In this document: positions 20,682-30,299 of the stretch, one piece after another | How positions within the stretch are numbered: position 1 is the stretch's first letter | How the letters are laid out: every line of letters begins with the position of its first letter | Source: an uncultured Buttiauxella sp. | Lineage (GTDB): Bacteria; Pseudomonadota; Gammaproteobacteria; Enterobacterales; Enterobacteriaceae | Length of the DNA: 64,000 bases | Direction: 5' to 3' | Assembly (NCBI GenBank): GCA_946480445.1 | Contig: CAMLJN010000008.1 | Span: forward strand, 105,971 to 169,970 | Translations under genes and position numbers: made by a program | The notes under the pieces: model-generated | What the model was told of the DNA's origin: nothing | The model's input: only the letters and a program-made list of their open reading frames with translations | Databases searched by the model: none

Positions 20682-22391
20682 CTATTTCAGCGGCGAATGG
20701 GTGCGCTCGATGCTGTAGCGTTCAAGCTCTTTGTACGGCACCACTTTCGTCTGGCGTTTGCGTACATCCACCACCGTCATGCGGTCGGTACAGGAGTAGC
20801 AAGGATCGAGGCTGCCGATAATCAGCGGCGCGTCAGAAACGGTGTTGCCACGCAGCATATAGCGCAGCGTTGGCCAGTTGGCGTAGGTCGCCGCGCGGCA
20901 GCGCCAGCGGTAGAGTTTCTGGTTGTCGCCGGTCATGCTCCAGTGAATATCATCCCCGCGTGGTGCCTCAGAAAAGCCCAGCGCAAAGCGGTTTGGTATA
21001 TAGGTGAAGCCTTCCACCGCCAGCGGGCCGCCCGGCAGGTTGTCCAGCCCGAAATCGATCATATTCAGTGCGGTAAACACTTCATTGATGCGCACTTTCA
21101 GGCGTGAGAGCACATCGCAGCCGTCCAGGCTGTGGACTTCCATCGGCAGCAGGCCGTAACCCACAAACGGGTGATCGGCGCGGGTATCACGGGCGTGGCC
21201 GCTGGCGCGCACCATCGGACCCACGTTGCTGAAATCACGGGCGATCTGCGGGTCGAGGCGACCAATCCCCACGGTGCGCTGTTCAATGTTTGGCGTGCTC
21301 AGCAGAATATCCACCAGGTCCTTCACCTCGCGGCGCATCTGCTGGGCGAGCTGACGGGTCTGGATCATGTCGTCCTTGAGCAGATCGCGACGAATCCCGC
21401 CGATCAGATTCAGACCGTAGGTTTTACGCGCTCCGGTGAGGATTTCCGCCATCTTCATCGACATTTCACGCACGCGGAAGAACTGCATAAAGCCGGAGTC
21501 AAAGCCGACGAAGTGACAGGCCAGGCCAAGGTTGAGCAGATGGCTGTGCAGGCGCTCTACCTCCAGCAGAATGGCGCGGATCATCTGAGCGCGCTCCGGC
21601 ACCACGATGCCCATCGCGTTTTCAACGGAGGTGGTGTACGCCGTGCTGTGGGCGAAGCCGCAGATGCCGCACACGCGGTCGGACAGGAAGGTGACTTCGT
21701 TGTAGCCCATGCGGGTTTCCGCCAGTTTTTCCATGCCACGGTGGACGTAGAACAGGCGGTAATCGGCGTCGATAATGTTTTCGCCGTCGACGAACAGGCG
21801 GAAGTGGCCCGGTTCATCGGAGGTGACGTGCAGCGGGCCGATCGGCACCACGTTGTTCTTTTTGCTGCCCAGCTCGTTGATAAACTCGTAGGTTTCCTGG
21901 TCGCCGGTGGGCGCCGGGCGCTGACGATAGTCCATGCTGTCTTTGCGCAGCGGATACAGATCGTCCGGCCAGTCGTCCGGCAGTACCAGGCGGCGCTCGT
22001 CCGGCAGGCCCACGGGTTGCAGGCCATACATATCGCGCACCTCGCGCTCACCCCATACGGCGGCGGGTACGCGTGGCGTAACGGACGGAAACTCTGGCTT
22101 ATCGGCATCCACTTCCACGCGCACGGTGATCCAGCACTTCACGCCGCTTTCCATCGACAGCACGTAGTAAACCGCGTAGTTGCCGCACAGCTGGCGCTCA
22201 TCGTTACCGAACAGCACGGAGAGCCAGCCGCCCTGCTGGTAGTAAAGCCATTCCACCACTTCCGGTAGCATATTGAGCTTCACGGTGACGGTGATTTGAT
22301 CTTTGGTTTGCCAGGCTTCGTCGATCACCGCGTGCGGGAACTGCTTGTGCAGCGCGCTGAGGTAATGTTGACCTATTTTTTCTTCAGACAT
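20682..22391 (-). CDS. hycE: Hydrogenase 3 large subunit
   Basis: NiFe catalytic subunit that makes H2 from protons. 569 residues, the E. coli length. The N-terminal third resembles NuoC; the rest resembles NuoD. NiFe ligands are in DRVCGICGFAHS and DPCYSCTDR; HycI should cut after that Arg, removing the 32-residue tail MTVVDVRKRQ... that is still present in the gene. Between hycD and hycF, with 17- and 12-base gaps. Confidence 0.98.
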   Translation of the reverse strand: MSEEKIGQHYLSALHKQFPHAVIDEAWQTKDQITVTVKLNMLPEVVEWLYYQQGGWLSVLFGNDERQLCGNYAVYYVLSMESGVKCWITVRVEVDADKPEFPSVTPRVPAAVWGEREVRDMYGLQPVGLPDERRLVLPDDWPDDLYPLRKDSMDYRQRPAPTGDQETYEFINELGSKKNNVVPIGPLHVTSDEPGHFRLFVDGENIIDADYRLFYVHRGMEKLAETRMGYNEVTFLSDRVCGICGFAHSTAYTTSVENAMGIVVPERAQMIRAILLEVERLHSHLLNLGLACHFVGFDSGFMQFFRVREMSMKMAEILTGARKTYGLNLIGGIRRDLLKDDMIQTRQLAQQMRREVKDLVDILLSTPNIEQRTVGIGRLDPQIARDFSNVGPMVRASGHARDTRADHPFVGYGLLPMEVHSLDGCDVLSRLKVRINEVFTALNMIDFGLDNLPGGPLAVEGFTYIPNRFALGFSEAPRGDDIHWSMTGDNQKLYRWRCRAATYANWPTLRYMLRGNTVSDAPLIIGSLDPCYSCTDRMTVVDVRKRQTKVVPYKELERYSIERTHSPLK

Positions 22392-22408
22392 TGTTAAATT
22401 CTCTTAAA

Positions 22409-23335
22409 TCACGCCGCCAGCAAGGAGACGAAGGCTAAAAAGGCAAAGCCAAAACCGGCCCAGGTAATACGTGAGGTTTCCAGCATCCGCAGACGCGCCA
22501 TGCTGTTTTCGAACAGCGCAATAATCAGGATGCCCGCCACCAGCTTCACCGCCGCCAGCAGCAGCGCAATAGCCAGGCCGCCCCAGCTAAACTCGCTCAT
22601 CTGGCCCCACGGCAGGAACACGCCAACGAACATTTGCAGCACAACGAGCTGTTTGAGGGCGATGCCCCACTTCAGCACCGCAAAACCCGCCCCGCTGTAT
22701 TCGGTAAGCGGGCCTTCCTGCAGCTCCTGCTCCGCTTCGGCAAGGTCAAACGGCAGCTTGCCCATTTCGATAAAGGTCGCGAACGCGCAGGCGGCAAAGG
22801 CCAGCAGCAGCGTTAAGGACTGCCCGACCGGCCAGTGGTAAATCGTGTCGGTGATATTGCTGATATGCGTGCTGCCCGCGACCTGAGCGGCCACCCACAG
22901 CCCGAGCAGCAGGATCGGCTCGACCAGCACGCCGAGCATGGCTTCACGGCTGGCACCGATCGCGGTAAACGGGCTGCCGGTATCCAGCCCTGCAATGGCG
23001 AAAAAGAAGCGGGCGATGGCGAACAGGTAAATCAGCGTGATGAGATCGCCAAGGGAAGGCAGCGGCGAGGCGAGCGTGACCACAGGCAGCGCGGTAGCGA
23101 TGGTCAGCATGACGCCCACCATCACAAAAGGCATCAGGCGGAACACCCAGCCGGAGGCCGCCGGCGCGACGCTCTGACGGCCCAGCAGTTTGCACAGATC
23201 CCGGTATTCCTGCATGACGCCTGGCCCGCGACGATTATGCAGGCGGGCGCGGGTCACGCGGGTGAGGCCGGACAACAGCGGCGCGAGGGCAAACAGCACC
23301 AGCGCCTGAATGAGTGAAAAGTAAAAGGTATTCAT
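22409..23335 (-). CDS. hycD: Formate hydrogenlyase membrane subunit D (NuoH-like)
   Basis: 308-residue integral membrane protein with about eight helices, homologous to NuoH; it anchors the HycE/HycG arm. Start MNTFYFSLIQALVLFALAP at 23335, ten bases after the hycC stop. Typical NuoH-like loops are visible (RRGPGVMQEYRDLCKLLGRQ, and the acidic FDLAEAEQELQEG). Confidence 0.96.
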   Translation of the reverse strand: MNTFYFSLIQALVLFALAPLLSGLTRVTRARLHNRRGPGVMQEYRDLCKLLGRQSVAPAASGWVFRLMPFVMVGVMLTIATALPVVTLASPLPSLGDLITLIYLFAIARFFFAIAGLDTGSPFTAIGASREAMLGVLVEPILLLGLWVAAQVAGSTHISNITDTIYHWPVGQSLTLLLAFAACAFATFIEMGKLPFDLAEAEQELQEGPLTEYSGAGFAVLKWGIALKQLVVLQMFVGVFLPWGQMSEFSWGGLAIALLLAAVKLVAGILIIALFENSMARLRMLETSRITWAGFGFAFLAFVSLLAA

Positions 23336-23345
23336 ATCTGGCTCC

Positions 23346-25154
23346 TTAAGCGATAACCGCAACCAGCAGCACGGCCAGTTCGATGATGGCCAGGTGGCGG
23401 AAGGCATCAGCCAGGCAGTTACCCTGCCAGCCAGGGAAGCCCTTCACCGGGTTCAGGGTTTTGCGCAGCTTAAGCAGCGGCGCAAAGGCGGCTTTGACCG
23501 GCTGAGCGAAGCCGCTGGCGGTAATGACCATTGCCTGCTCGTGGTCGTAGCCACAGACCCATGCCGCCCCGCGAGTGCGGTTTGGCAGGCGGTCGCCGCG
23601 GAAAATCACCATCAGCAGGAAAGGCAGCAGCGGGCAGGCGATCAGCAGCAGGGTGATCATCGGCTGCGAAACGGCGGTGTTGGCCGTTTGCAACGGCAGC
23701 GGAATAGCGTGTTGTAGCAGCGGCAGCAGCCAGGGAGCCGCGACACCGGCCACCACACAGCACAGCGCCAGCGCGGCAACGCTGAGGGTCATCAGCCACG
23801 GCGCGGATGTGGCCTTTTCAGCTTCCGGCGTGCGCGGTGCGCCAAGGAAGGTAACGCCATAGACTTTCGCCATGCACATCACCGCCAGCGCGCCGGTAAT
23901 CGCCAGCCCCGTGGCCAGCAGCGGCCCCAGGAAGCGCCCGACAAATACCGGCAGGCTGCCCAGCTGGAAGAATGACTGGTAAATCACCCACTCCCCCGCA
24001 AAGCCGTTCAGCGGTGGCAGAGCGGCCATCGCCATTAATCCCACCAGCATGGCGAGTGAAATTAGCGGCATACGCTTGCCAATCCCGCCCAGCTTTTCGA
24101 TATCGCGATGGCCGGTACGGAACCACACCGCGCCCGCGCCTAAAAACAGCGTGGTTTTAAACAGGCTGTGGTTAAACAGGTGGTAAAGGCCGCCAACCAT
24201 GCCCAGCACCGTCAGCGTGGGTTCGTTAAGGGCAAGGCCCATCAGGCCGCAGCCCAGGCCGAGCAGAATAATGCCAATGTTTTCAAGAGAGTGGTAAGCC
24301 AGCAGGCGATTGATGTTGTGCTCCATCAGCGCGTACAGCCCGCCGATAAAAGCAGTGATCATCCCGAGCACGACCACCAGCACGCCCCACCACAGCGGTA
24401 GGGTGTTGCTGACTAAAGAGAAGCTCATGATGCCGTACAGGCCGATTTTCAGGATCACCGCTGAGAACAGCGCCGCCGCAGGCGCTGAAGCGTTGGCGTG
24501 AGCCTGCGGCACCCAGCCGTGCAGCGGAATAATCCCGGACAGGAAGCCGAAACCGGCCAGGCCAGACAGCCAGATAAGGGAGCTGACCGGCGTGCCGTTC
24601 AGCAGCTGATGCAGCTCGCCGTAGTTCAGGGTGCCGTACTGCCTCCACAGCAGCCAGCACGCGATGGCCAACAGCAAGGTGCCGAGGCGGCCCAGAGCAA
24701 ACCAGAGCTGGCCGGACTGGCGACAGCCGGTGAGGAAGTACCCCGCAAGGGAGAGGATTTCAGCCATGGCGACCAGCATGGCGAAGTTATCCGCCACCAG
24801 CGCCGCTACGGCCGCGGCCAGCGCCAGGTTCACCAGCAGGCCGTTAGCCGTAACCGAGTGATGGCGATGCCAGTCGATGTTAAACAGCGAGATAAACAGG
24901 CCGGACAGCCCAACGGTTATCAGCCAGAGGCCGTTGAAGGCGCTGAGCTGGAGCGGCCAGTGCCAGATTAACGCTTCACCGCTAAAGCCGGTCAGCGCTT
25001 GATAACCGGCTATCAGCACCAGCAAGGAGCCTGCCGCGCCGCCAATCCCGGCAATAAAACCGCTCAGCGGCTTATGGAAGGAGGTCGCAGCGGCAAGAAT
25101 GGCGCTTGCCACAAAGCCGAGCAGCGCCCAATGAATCAGAAGAAATGCACTCAT
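23346..25154 (-). CDS. hycC: Formate hydrogenlyase membrane subunit C (NuoL/MrpD-like)
   Basis: 602-residue polytopic antiporter-like subunit (608 in E. coli) of the FHL membrane arm. Conserved charged residues of this family are visible, such as Lys in AVILKIGLYG, His in HSLENIGI and HLFNHSLFKTTLF. Its ATG overlaps the hycB end by 4 bases. Confidence 0.97.
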   Translation of the reverse strand: MSAFLLIHWALLGFVASAILAAATSFHKPLSGFIAGIGGAAGSLLVLIAGYQALTGFSGEALIWHWPLQLSAFNGLWLITVGLSGLFISLFNIDWHRHHSVTANGLLVNLALAAAVAALVADNFAMLVAMAEILSLAGYFLTGCRQSGQLWFALGRLGTLLLAIACWLLWRQYGTLNYGELHQLLNGTPVSSLIWLSGLAGFGFLSGIIPLHGWVPQAHANASAPAAALFSAVILKIGLYGIMSFSLVSNTLPLWWGVLVVVLGMITAFIGGLYALMEHNINRLLAYHSLENIGIILLGLGCGLMGLALNEPTLTVLGMVGGLYHLFNHSLFKTTLFLGAGAVWFRTGHRDIEKLGGIGKRMPLISLAMLVGLMAMAALPPLNGFAGEWVIYQSFFQLGSLPVFVGRFLGPLLATGLAITGALAVMCMAKVYGVTFLGAPRTPEAEKATSAPWLMTLSVAALALCCVVAGVAAPWLLPLLQHAIPLPLQTANTAVSQPMITLLLIACPLLPFLLMVIFRGDRLPNRTRGAAWVCGYDHEQAMVITASGFAQPVKAAFAPLLKLRKTLNPVKGFPGWQGNCLADAFRHLAIIELAVLLVAVIA

Positions 25155-25756
25155 TTTTTGGCCTCGGACTGGGTAAATGAAGTCAGATCCCCAAGGGAAG
25201 CCCCAAGGGTCAGCTGGCGCTTACGCTTGTTGGCGGCGGTGAGGTCTTTGTTATCCACCACGCGCAGGGCTTTGGTGGGACAGGTGCGAACGCAGGCCGG
25301 GCCATCCTCATCAAAGCTGCACAGGTCGCATTTCACGGCGATGGCGCGTACCCCCGGTACCCAGTCAAGCAGGGTACTGACGCGGGCGGGCGCAGGGGGA
25401 GCCGGAGGCGCTTTGGGACTGTTGGCATTGGCGGGAATATGGATCGGACGGCTACCGGAAAACTCAATGGCGCCGAACGGGCAGGCGATGCCGCAAAGTT
25501 TGCAGCTTACGCACAGGCTTTCATTAAGCTGCACGGCGCCGTCCACGCGGGTAATGGCGTTAACCGGGCATACCCCGGCGCAGGGGGCATCTTCGCAGTG
25601 ATGGCACATCTGCGGGGCCGATTCAGCGGCGTTGCGCATGACTTTCAGGCGCGGCATGGACTGTAATCCGTGCAGGCGGTGCGTTTCTGCGCAGGCGGCC
25701 TCACAGGTATGACAGCCCATGCAAAGTTTGGAATCAGCAATTACAAATCGGTTCAC
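25151..25756 (-). CDS. hycB: Formate hydrogenlyase subunit B (four-cluster ferredoxin)
   Basis: 201-residue [4Fe-4S] protein that takes electrons from FdhF to HycF/HycG. Cluster motifs: CMGCHTCEAAC, CHHCEDAPCAGVC, CVSCKLCGIAC and CDLCSFDEDGPACVRTC. I place the start at a GTG (25756, reading VNRFVIADS as in E. coli MNRFVIADS), with GAGGAAGAG just upstream; the ATG at 25777 would add seven unusual residues. Paralogue of HydN. Confidence 0.95.
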   Translation of the reverse strand: MNRFVIADSKLCMGCHTCEAACAETHRLHGLQSMPRLKVMRNAAESAPQMCHHCEDAPCAGVCPVNAITRVDGAVQLNESLCVSCKLCGIACPFGAIEFSGSRPIHIPANANSPKAPPAPPAPARVSTLLDWVPGVRAIAVKCDLCSFDEDGPACVRTCPTKALRVVDNKDLTAANKRKRQLTLGASLGDLTSFTQSEAKK

Positions 25757-25843
25757 CAGCTCTTCCTCAGGTGACAATCGTCATTTTTGACGAAACTGTG
25801 CCGAAGGCTGTCCTGTCGACAGTTTTCGACACCCGGCAGGGGG

Positions 25844-26299
25844 TCAGGCCAGAGCCTTGTGCTGAAGCGGCAGCAGTGAGACTGGCGCATCGTCGTGTAC
25901 GGCGCGATACAGGCTGTCGTACACCGGGCGGATTTTTTCCAGATAGTGCTCCAGCACCTGGTCACGATGGCGGTTGCTGATGCCGCCGTCCAGGCGCCCT
26001 TCGTTATCCATTTCAGCCATAGCAATCAATACCTTGTCTGTACCATCACGCTTCTCAACGTAGTATTCGATGGTGTGGCTGTTGAAGCCTTCAGCCAGCC
26101 GGATATGGATAACGAAGTGGTCGAAGAGAAAGAAGCGCAGCGAGTCGTCCGGGTTGCAGCCGACGGCATGATGCAGTTTGGCTTTCGAGAGGGTGATCCC
26201 CTGAATCAGGGTATTGCAGTAATGTTGCCACTGCGCGAGCAGGCGCTGGTGCTTGTCGGCAATGTATTCGGCTTTTTCGCTCAGTTCCCAAATGTCCAT
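25844..26299 (-). CDS. hycA: Formate hydrogenlyase regulatory protein HycA
   Basis: 151-residue cytoplasmic protein; E. coli HycA (153 residues) counteracts FhlA and lowers expression of the FHL regulon. Conserved opening MDIWELSEKAEYIADKHQRL. First gene of the hyc operon, 37 bases downstream of a sigma-54 promoter; hycB starts 87 bases after its stop. Confidence 0.95.
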   Translation of the reverse strand: MDIWELSEKAEYIADKHQRLLAQWQHYCNTLIQGITLSKAKLHHAVGCNPDDSLRFFLFDHFVIHIRLAEGFNSHTIEYYVEKRDGTDKVLIAMAEMDNEGRLDGGISNRHRDQVLEHYLEKIRPVYDSLYRAVHDDAPVSLLPLQHKALA

Positions 26300-26335
26300 T
26301 CTAAAATCACTCTGTTTGTGCTGATTCCCCCATAG

Positions 26336-26351
26336 AGCATGTTTCGTGCCA
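26336..26351 (-). promoter_or_regulatory. Sigma-54 promoter of the hyc operon
   Basis: TGGCAC-N5-ATGCT on the minus strand, with GG and GC elements 12 bases apart as sigma-54 requires. It lies about 40 bases before hycA. Confidence 0.75.
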
Positions 26352-26406
26352 GTTTTTTAATATATTGTTATTTATAGATTTATTGGTGATTGTGTCTTTT
26401 TGTACG

Positions 26407-26452
26407 CCGAGGGTGACATGTCATTTCGACATCTTTGACAGAGAGTGACACG
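26407..26452. promoter_or_regulatory. Putative FhlA binding region shared by hyc and hyp
   Basis: Holds GTGACATGTCA, TGTCATTTCGACA and TTGACA half-sites, similar to the element before hydN. It is roughly equidistant (about 60-80 bases) from the two divergent sigma-54 promoters, so one FhlA assembly could serve both operons. Confidence 0.6.
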
Positions 26453-26503
26453 CGCCTTTTTACGCGAGTGTTAAAGCTAAGGCCTCCCCCCACGCTGCTA
26501 TCC

Positions 26504-26519
26504 TGGCACCCTCTTTGCA
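26504..26519 (+). promoter_or_regulatory. Sigma-54 promoter of the hyp operon
   Basis: TGGCAC-N5-TTGCA, an almost perfect -24/-12 element, 30 bases before the hypA start codon. Confidence 0.85.
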
Positions 26520-26548
26520 TTACCTGCCGCAGATACCCCGGAGGTCCT

Positions 26549-26908
26549 ATGCACGAAATCACCCTCTGCCAGCGGGCGCTGGAACTTATTGAAGCTCAGG
26601 CCAGACAACATGGCGCAGGCCGCGTCACCGCCGTCTGGCTTGAAGTAGGCGCTTTCTCCTGCGTGGAGCGAAGCGCGCTGGAGTTCTGTTTCGAACTGGT
26701 TTGCCGCGACACGCTCGCGGAAGGCTGCCAGCTCCATATTCATGAACAGAAAGCGGAATGCTGGTGCCACGACTGCCAGCAGCACATTACTTTGCTGACC
26801 CAGCTTGTGCGGCGCTGCCCGCTGTGCGAAGGCAGCAATTTGCGGGTCGTGGCCGATGATGGCGTGCAGATCAAGCGTCTGGAAGTGGAGGAGACAAACC
26901 ATGTGTAG
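26549..26908 (+). CDS. hypA: Hydrogenase nickel incorporation protein HypA
   Basis: 119-residue nickel metallochaperone that works with HypB to load nickel into HycE. N-terminal Met-His (MHEITL) is the nickel site; the zinc site is formed by CWCHDC and CPLC. A GGAGG box lies upstream of the ATG. The stop overlaps the hypB start by 8 bases. Confidence 0.97.
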   Translation: MHEITLCQRALELIEAQARQHGAGRVTAVWLEVGAFSCVERSALEFCFELVCRDTLAEGCQLHIHEQKAECWCHDCQQHITLLTQLVRRCPLCEGSNLRVVADDGVQIKRLEVEETNHV

Positions 26909-27764
26909 CACCTGCGGTTGCGCTGAAGGCAACCTGTATATTGAAGGCGATGAACGAAACCCACACTCCGGCTTTCGCAGCGCGCCTTTTGCGCCGGTAT
27001 CCCGGCCTGTCATGCCCATCACCGGGGTGAAGTTTGCACCTGCGGCCGATGAGCAGGGCGATCTGCATTACGGCCACGGCGCGGCGGGCACGCATGCGCC
27101 GGGCATGACCCAGCGCCGTATGCTGGAAATCGAGCTGAACGTACTGGACAAAAATAACCAGCTTGCCGTCTATAACCGTGAACAGTTCGCTAAACAGCAG
27201 CAGCTGGTGCTGAACCTGGTTTCCAGCCCCGGCTCGGGTAAAACGACGTTGCTAACCGAGACGCTGAAGCGCCTGCGGGGCCAGGTTCCCTGCGCAGTTA
27301 TCGAAGGGGACCAGCAAACCGTCAACGACGCGGCGCGTATTCGTGCCACCGGTACGCCAGCGATACAGGTGAACACCGGTAAAGGCTGCCACCTCGATGC
27401 GCAGATGATCCGCGACGCCATGCAGCGGCTACCGCTTGAGCGACAGGGCATCCTGTTTATCGAAAACGTCGGCAACCTGGTCTGCCCGGCGAGTTTTGAT
27501 TTGGGCGAGCGTCATAAAGTGGCGGTGCTTTCCGTCACCGAAGGCGAAGATAAACCGCTGAAGTATCCGCATATGTTTGCCGCCGCCTCGCTGATGCTGC
27601 TCAATAAAATCGACCTGCTGCCATATTTACAGTTCGACGTGGATCGGTGCCTCGAATATGCCCGGCAGGTTAATCCGAACATTGAAATTCTGCTGGTTTC
27701 CGCCACCGGCGGCGAGGGTATGGAGAAGTGGCTCGGCTGGCTGGAGGCGCAGCGATGTGCATAG
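26901..27764 (+). CDS. hypB: Hydrogenase nickel incorporation GTPase HypB
   Basis: 287-residue GTPase (290 in E. coli). The N-terminal high-affinity nickel motif CSTCGC is present, followed by a short linker with only a few His (HYGHG, HAPGM). G-domain: Walker [12 protein letters not shown], then [10 protein letters not shown] and NKIDLLPY. The ATG overlaps hypA; the end overlaps hypC by 10 bases. Confidence 0.97.
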   Translation: MCSTCGCAEGNLYIEGDERNPHSGFRSAPFAPVSRPVMPITGVKFAPAADEQGDLHYGHGAAGTHAPGMTQRRMLEIELNVLDKNNQLAVYNREQFAKQQQLVLNLVSSPGSGKTTLLTETLKRLRGQVPCAVIEGDQQTVNDAARIRATGTPAIQVNTGKGCHLDAQMIRDAMQRLPLERQGILFIENVGNLVCPASFDLGERHKVAVLSVTEGEDKPLKYPHMFAAASLMLLNKIDLLPYLQFDVDRCLEYARQVNPNIEILLVSATGGEGMEKWLGWLEAQRCA

Positions 27765-28015
27765 GCATTCCCGGACAAATCGTTGAACGCCTGCCGGACG
27801 GCAGCGCGAAGGTGGACGTGTGCGGCATCAGGCGCGACGTCAATCTGGCCCTGGTGGGTGATGCGCAGCCCGGGCAGTGGGTGCTGGTGCACGTTGGTTT
27901 TGCCATGAGCATTATTGATGAGGCCGAGGCGCGCGATACCCTTGATGCGCTGCAAAATATGTTCGAAGTTGAGCCGGACGTGGGTGCACTGCTGTTCGGT
28001 GAGGAGCGTGGCTGA
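27755..28015 (+). CDS. hypC: Hydrogenase assembly chaperone HypC
   Basis: 86-residue chaperone that, with HypD, carries the Fe(CN)2CO unit. The essential N-terminal Cys2 (MCIGIPGQI) is present. Overlaps hypB by 10 bases and abuts hypD (one base shared). Confidence 0.96.
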   Translation: MCIGIPGQIVERLPDGSAKVDVCGIRRDVNLALVGDAQPGQWVLVHVGFAMSIIDEAEARDTLDALQNMFEVEPDVGALLFGEERG

Positions 28016-29136
28016 TGCGTTTCGTCGATGAATATCGCGCTCCGGAAAAGGTCATGCAGCTTATTGAGATGCTGCGCGAACGCGCCCGGCTTCTGCACTA
28101 CACCGCCGAACGCCCGCTGCGTATCATGGAGGTCTGCGGCGGCCACACCCACGCCATCTTTAAGTTCGGCCTGGACCAGCTGCTGCCGGATAACATCGAG
28201 TTTATTCACGGGCCGGGCTGCCCGGTTTGCGTGCTGCCGATGGGGCGCATCGACACCTGCGTGGAAATCGCCAGCCGCCCCGACGTGATTTTTTGCACCT
28301 TTGGGGATGCGATGCGCGTGCCGGGCAAAAGTGGCTCGCTGATGCAGGCGAAAGCGCGCGGTGCGGATGTGCGCGTGGTTTACTCTCCCCTTGATGCGCT
28401 GGCGCTGGCGAAAGAAAATCCGGCCCGCCAGGTCGTCTTCTTTGGGCTGGGGTTTGAAACCACCATGCCCGCCACCGCAATTTTGCTCCAGCAGGCGAAG
28501 ACGCAGGGCATCAACAACTTTTACTTCTTCTGCCAGCACATCACGCTGATCCCTACCCTGCGCAGTCTGCTTGAACAGCCCGATAACGGCATCGACGCTT
28601 TCCTGGCACCGGGCCACGTCAGCATGGTGATTGGCACGGCAGCCTATAACTTTATCGCCTCGCAGCATCAGCGTCCGCTGGTGGTGGCAGGCTTTGAACC
28701 GCTGGATTTGCTGCAAGGCGTGGTGATGCTCGTTGAGCAGAAAATCACGCAGCACAGCGCGGTGGAAAACCAGTACAAACGCGTGGTGCCCGATGAAGGT
28801 AATCTGCTGGCGCAGCAGGCGATGGCGGAAGTCTTTACCGTGCGCGGTGATGCCGAATGGCGCGGCCTTGGCACCATCAGCGAGTCCGGCGTGCGCCTGA
28901 CCGAAGGCTACCGTCAGTTTGATGCGGAAGAACACTTCAACCCGGCGCCGCAGCAGGTTTACGACGACCCGCGCGCACGCTGCGGTGATGTGCTCACCGG
29001 GCGCTGCAAGCCGCACCAGTGCCCGATGTTTGGCAAAGCCTGTAATCCACAAAACGCCTTTGGCGCGCTGATGGTTTCCTCCGAGGGGGCCTGTGCGGCC
29101 TGGTATCAGTATCGTTCTCAGGAATGTGAAGCATGA
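28015..29136 (+). CDS. hypD: Hydrogenase maturation protein HypD
   Basis: 373-residue iron-sulfur scaffold on which the Fe(CN)2CO group is built. Signature motifs CGGHTHAIFKFG, GPGCPVC and GFETTMPA are intact, and the C-terminal Cys-rich [4Fe-4S] region (RCGDVLTGRCKPHQCPMFGKAC) is complete. Overlaps hypE by 4 bases. Confidence 0.97.
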   Translation: MRFVDEYRAPEKVMQLIEMLRERARLLHYTAERPLRIMEVCGGHTHAIFKFGLDQLLPDNIEFIHGPGCPVCVLPMGRIDTCVEIASRPDVIFCTFGDAMRVPGKSGSLMQAKARGADVRVVYSPLDALALAKENPARQVVFFGLGFETTMPATAILLQQAKTQGINNFYFFCQHITLIPTLRSLLEQPDNGIDAFLAPGHVSMVIGTAAYNFIASQHQRPLVVAGFEPLDLLQGVVMLVEQKITQHSAVENQYKRVVPDEGNLLAQQAMAEVFTVRGDAEWRGLGTISESGVRLTEGYRQFDAEEHFNPAPQQVYDDPRARCGDVLTGRCKPHQCPMFGKACNPQNAFGALMVSSEGACAAWYQYRSQECEA

Positions 29137-30143
29137 AAACTATTGAATTAGCTCACGGCAGCGGCGGCCAGGCAATGCAAAAGCTGATTGCCGATCTTTT
29201 TATGCAGGCCTTTGATAACCCGTGGCTTGCGGAGCAGGAGGACCAGGCGCGCCTGCCGCTGGCCGAACTTACCGCCAGCGGCGACAGGCTGGCCTTTTCC
29301 ACCGACGGTTACGTTATCGACCCGCTGTTCTTTCCCGGCGGCGATATAGGCAAAATTGCCGTTTGCGGGACGGCTAACGATATTGCGGTCAGCGGTGCCA
29401 CGCCTCGCTGGCTGTCGTGTGGGTTTATCCTCGAAGAAGGGCTGCCGCTTGCAACGCTGGAGCGAGTGGTGAACAGCATGGCCGCCACGGCAAAATCCGC
29501 AGGCGTGGCCATCGTTACCGGGGATACTAAGGTGGTGCAGCGCGGCGCGGCGGACAAGATTTTTATTAATACGGCCGGTATCGGGGCCATTCCTGCGGGC
29601 CTGAACTGGGGGGCGAGCCAGACGGGTATTGGGGACGTGCTGCTTGTCAGCGGCACGCTGGGCGATCACGGGGCGACTATCCTTAACCTGCGCGAGTCGC
29701 TGGGGATGGAAGGTGAGCTGGTCAGCGATTGCGCGGTGCTGGCTCCGCTGATTGCCCCGCTGGTGGCTATTCCCGGAGTTAAAGCGCTGCGTGATGCGAC
29801 GCGTGGCGGCGTAAACGCCGTGCTGCATGAGTTTGCGGCAGCCAGCGGCTGCGGGATGGAAATCACCGAAAGCCAGCTGCCGCTTAATCCGGCGGTACGG
29901 GGCGTGTGTGAGCTGCTTGGGTTAGACGCGCTAAACTTTGCCAACGAAGGCAAGCTGGTGCTTGCGGTGCAGCGTGAGTCAGCTGATGCGGTGCTTGCTG
30001 CCCTGCGTGCACATCCACTAGGGCAGAATGCGGCCGTGATTGGTGAGGTCGTCGAGCGAAAAGGGGTGCGGGTGGCCGGACTTTACGGCGTTAAACGCAC
30101 CCTCGATTTGCCACATTCTGAGCCGCTACCGCGCATTTGTTGA
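29133..30143 (+). CDS. hypE: Hydrogenase maturation protein HypE
   Basis: 336-residue ATP-dependent dehydratase of the PurM fold that turns the HypF-made thiocarbamate into thiocyanate. N-terminus LAHGSGGQAMQKLI with the ATP-binding glycines; the acceptor Cys is the final residue (PLPRIC), exactly as required. Confidence 0.97.
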   Translation: MKTIELAHGSGGQAMQKLIADLFMQAFDNPWLAEQEDQARLPLAELTASGDRLAFSTDGYVIDPLFFPGGDIGKIAVCGTANDIAVSGATPRWLSCGFILEEGLPLATLERVVNSMAATAKSAGVAIVTGDTKVVQRGAADKIFINTAGIGAIPAGLNWGASQTGIGDVLLVSGTLGDHGATILNLRESLGMEGELVSDCAVLAPLIAPLVAIPGVKALRDATRGGVNAVLHEFAAASGCGMEITESQLPLNPAVRGVCELLGLDALNFANEGKLVLAVQRESADAVLAALRAHPLGQNAAVIGEVVERKGVRVAGLYGVKRTLDLPHSEPLPRIC

Positions 30144-30220
30144 CCTGAGCCAGGAACAGCGAGTGTCCCCCCGGTTACACTTAAGCGTCATTTATATGAC
30201 AAATAGCCGGGGGCGTTCAG

Positions 30221-30275
30221 GGCTTCCTCACCCCGGCCCTCTCCTTCGAAAGAGGGGGGCAGCGGGGAGTTTCGT
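30221..30275. repeat. REP-like extragenic repeat in the hypE-fhlA gap
   Basis: CCTCACCCCGGCCCTCTCC and its partial inverted half (GAGGGGGGCAGCGGGG) form an imperfect palindrome, the same family as the copies near 10930 and 46020. It may attenuate transcription from hypE into fhlA. Confidence 0.6.
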
Positions 30276-30299
30276 TTTCATTTTTTCTGGATAAGCAAA

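Noticed and set aside
21132..22268. Plus-strand open frame of 378 codons
   Set aside because: Shadow of hycE, no ribosome site or recognisable domain.
27670..29052. Minus-strand open frame of 460 codons
   Set aside because: Antisense to hypB, hypC and hypD, which are unmistakable and complete; Arg/His-rich shadow translation.
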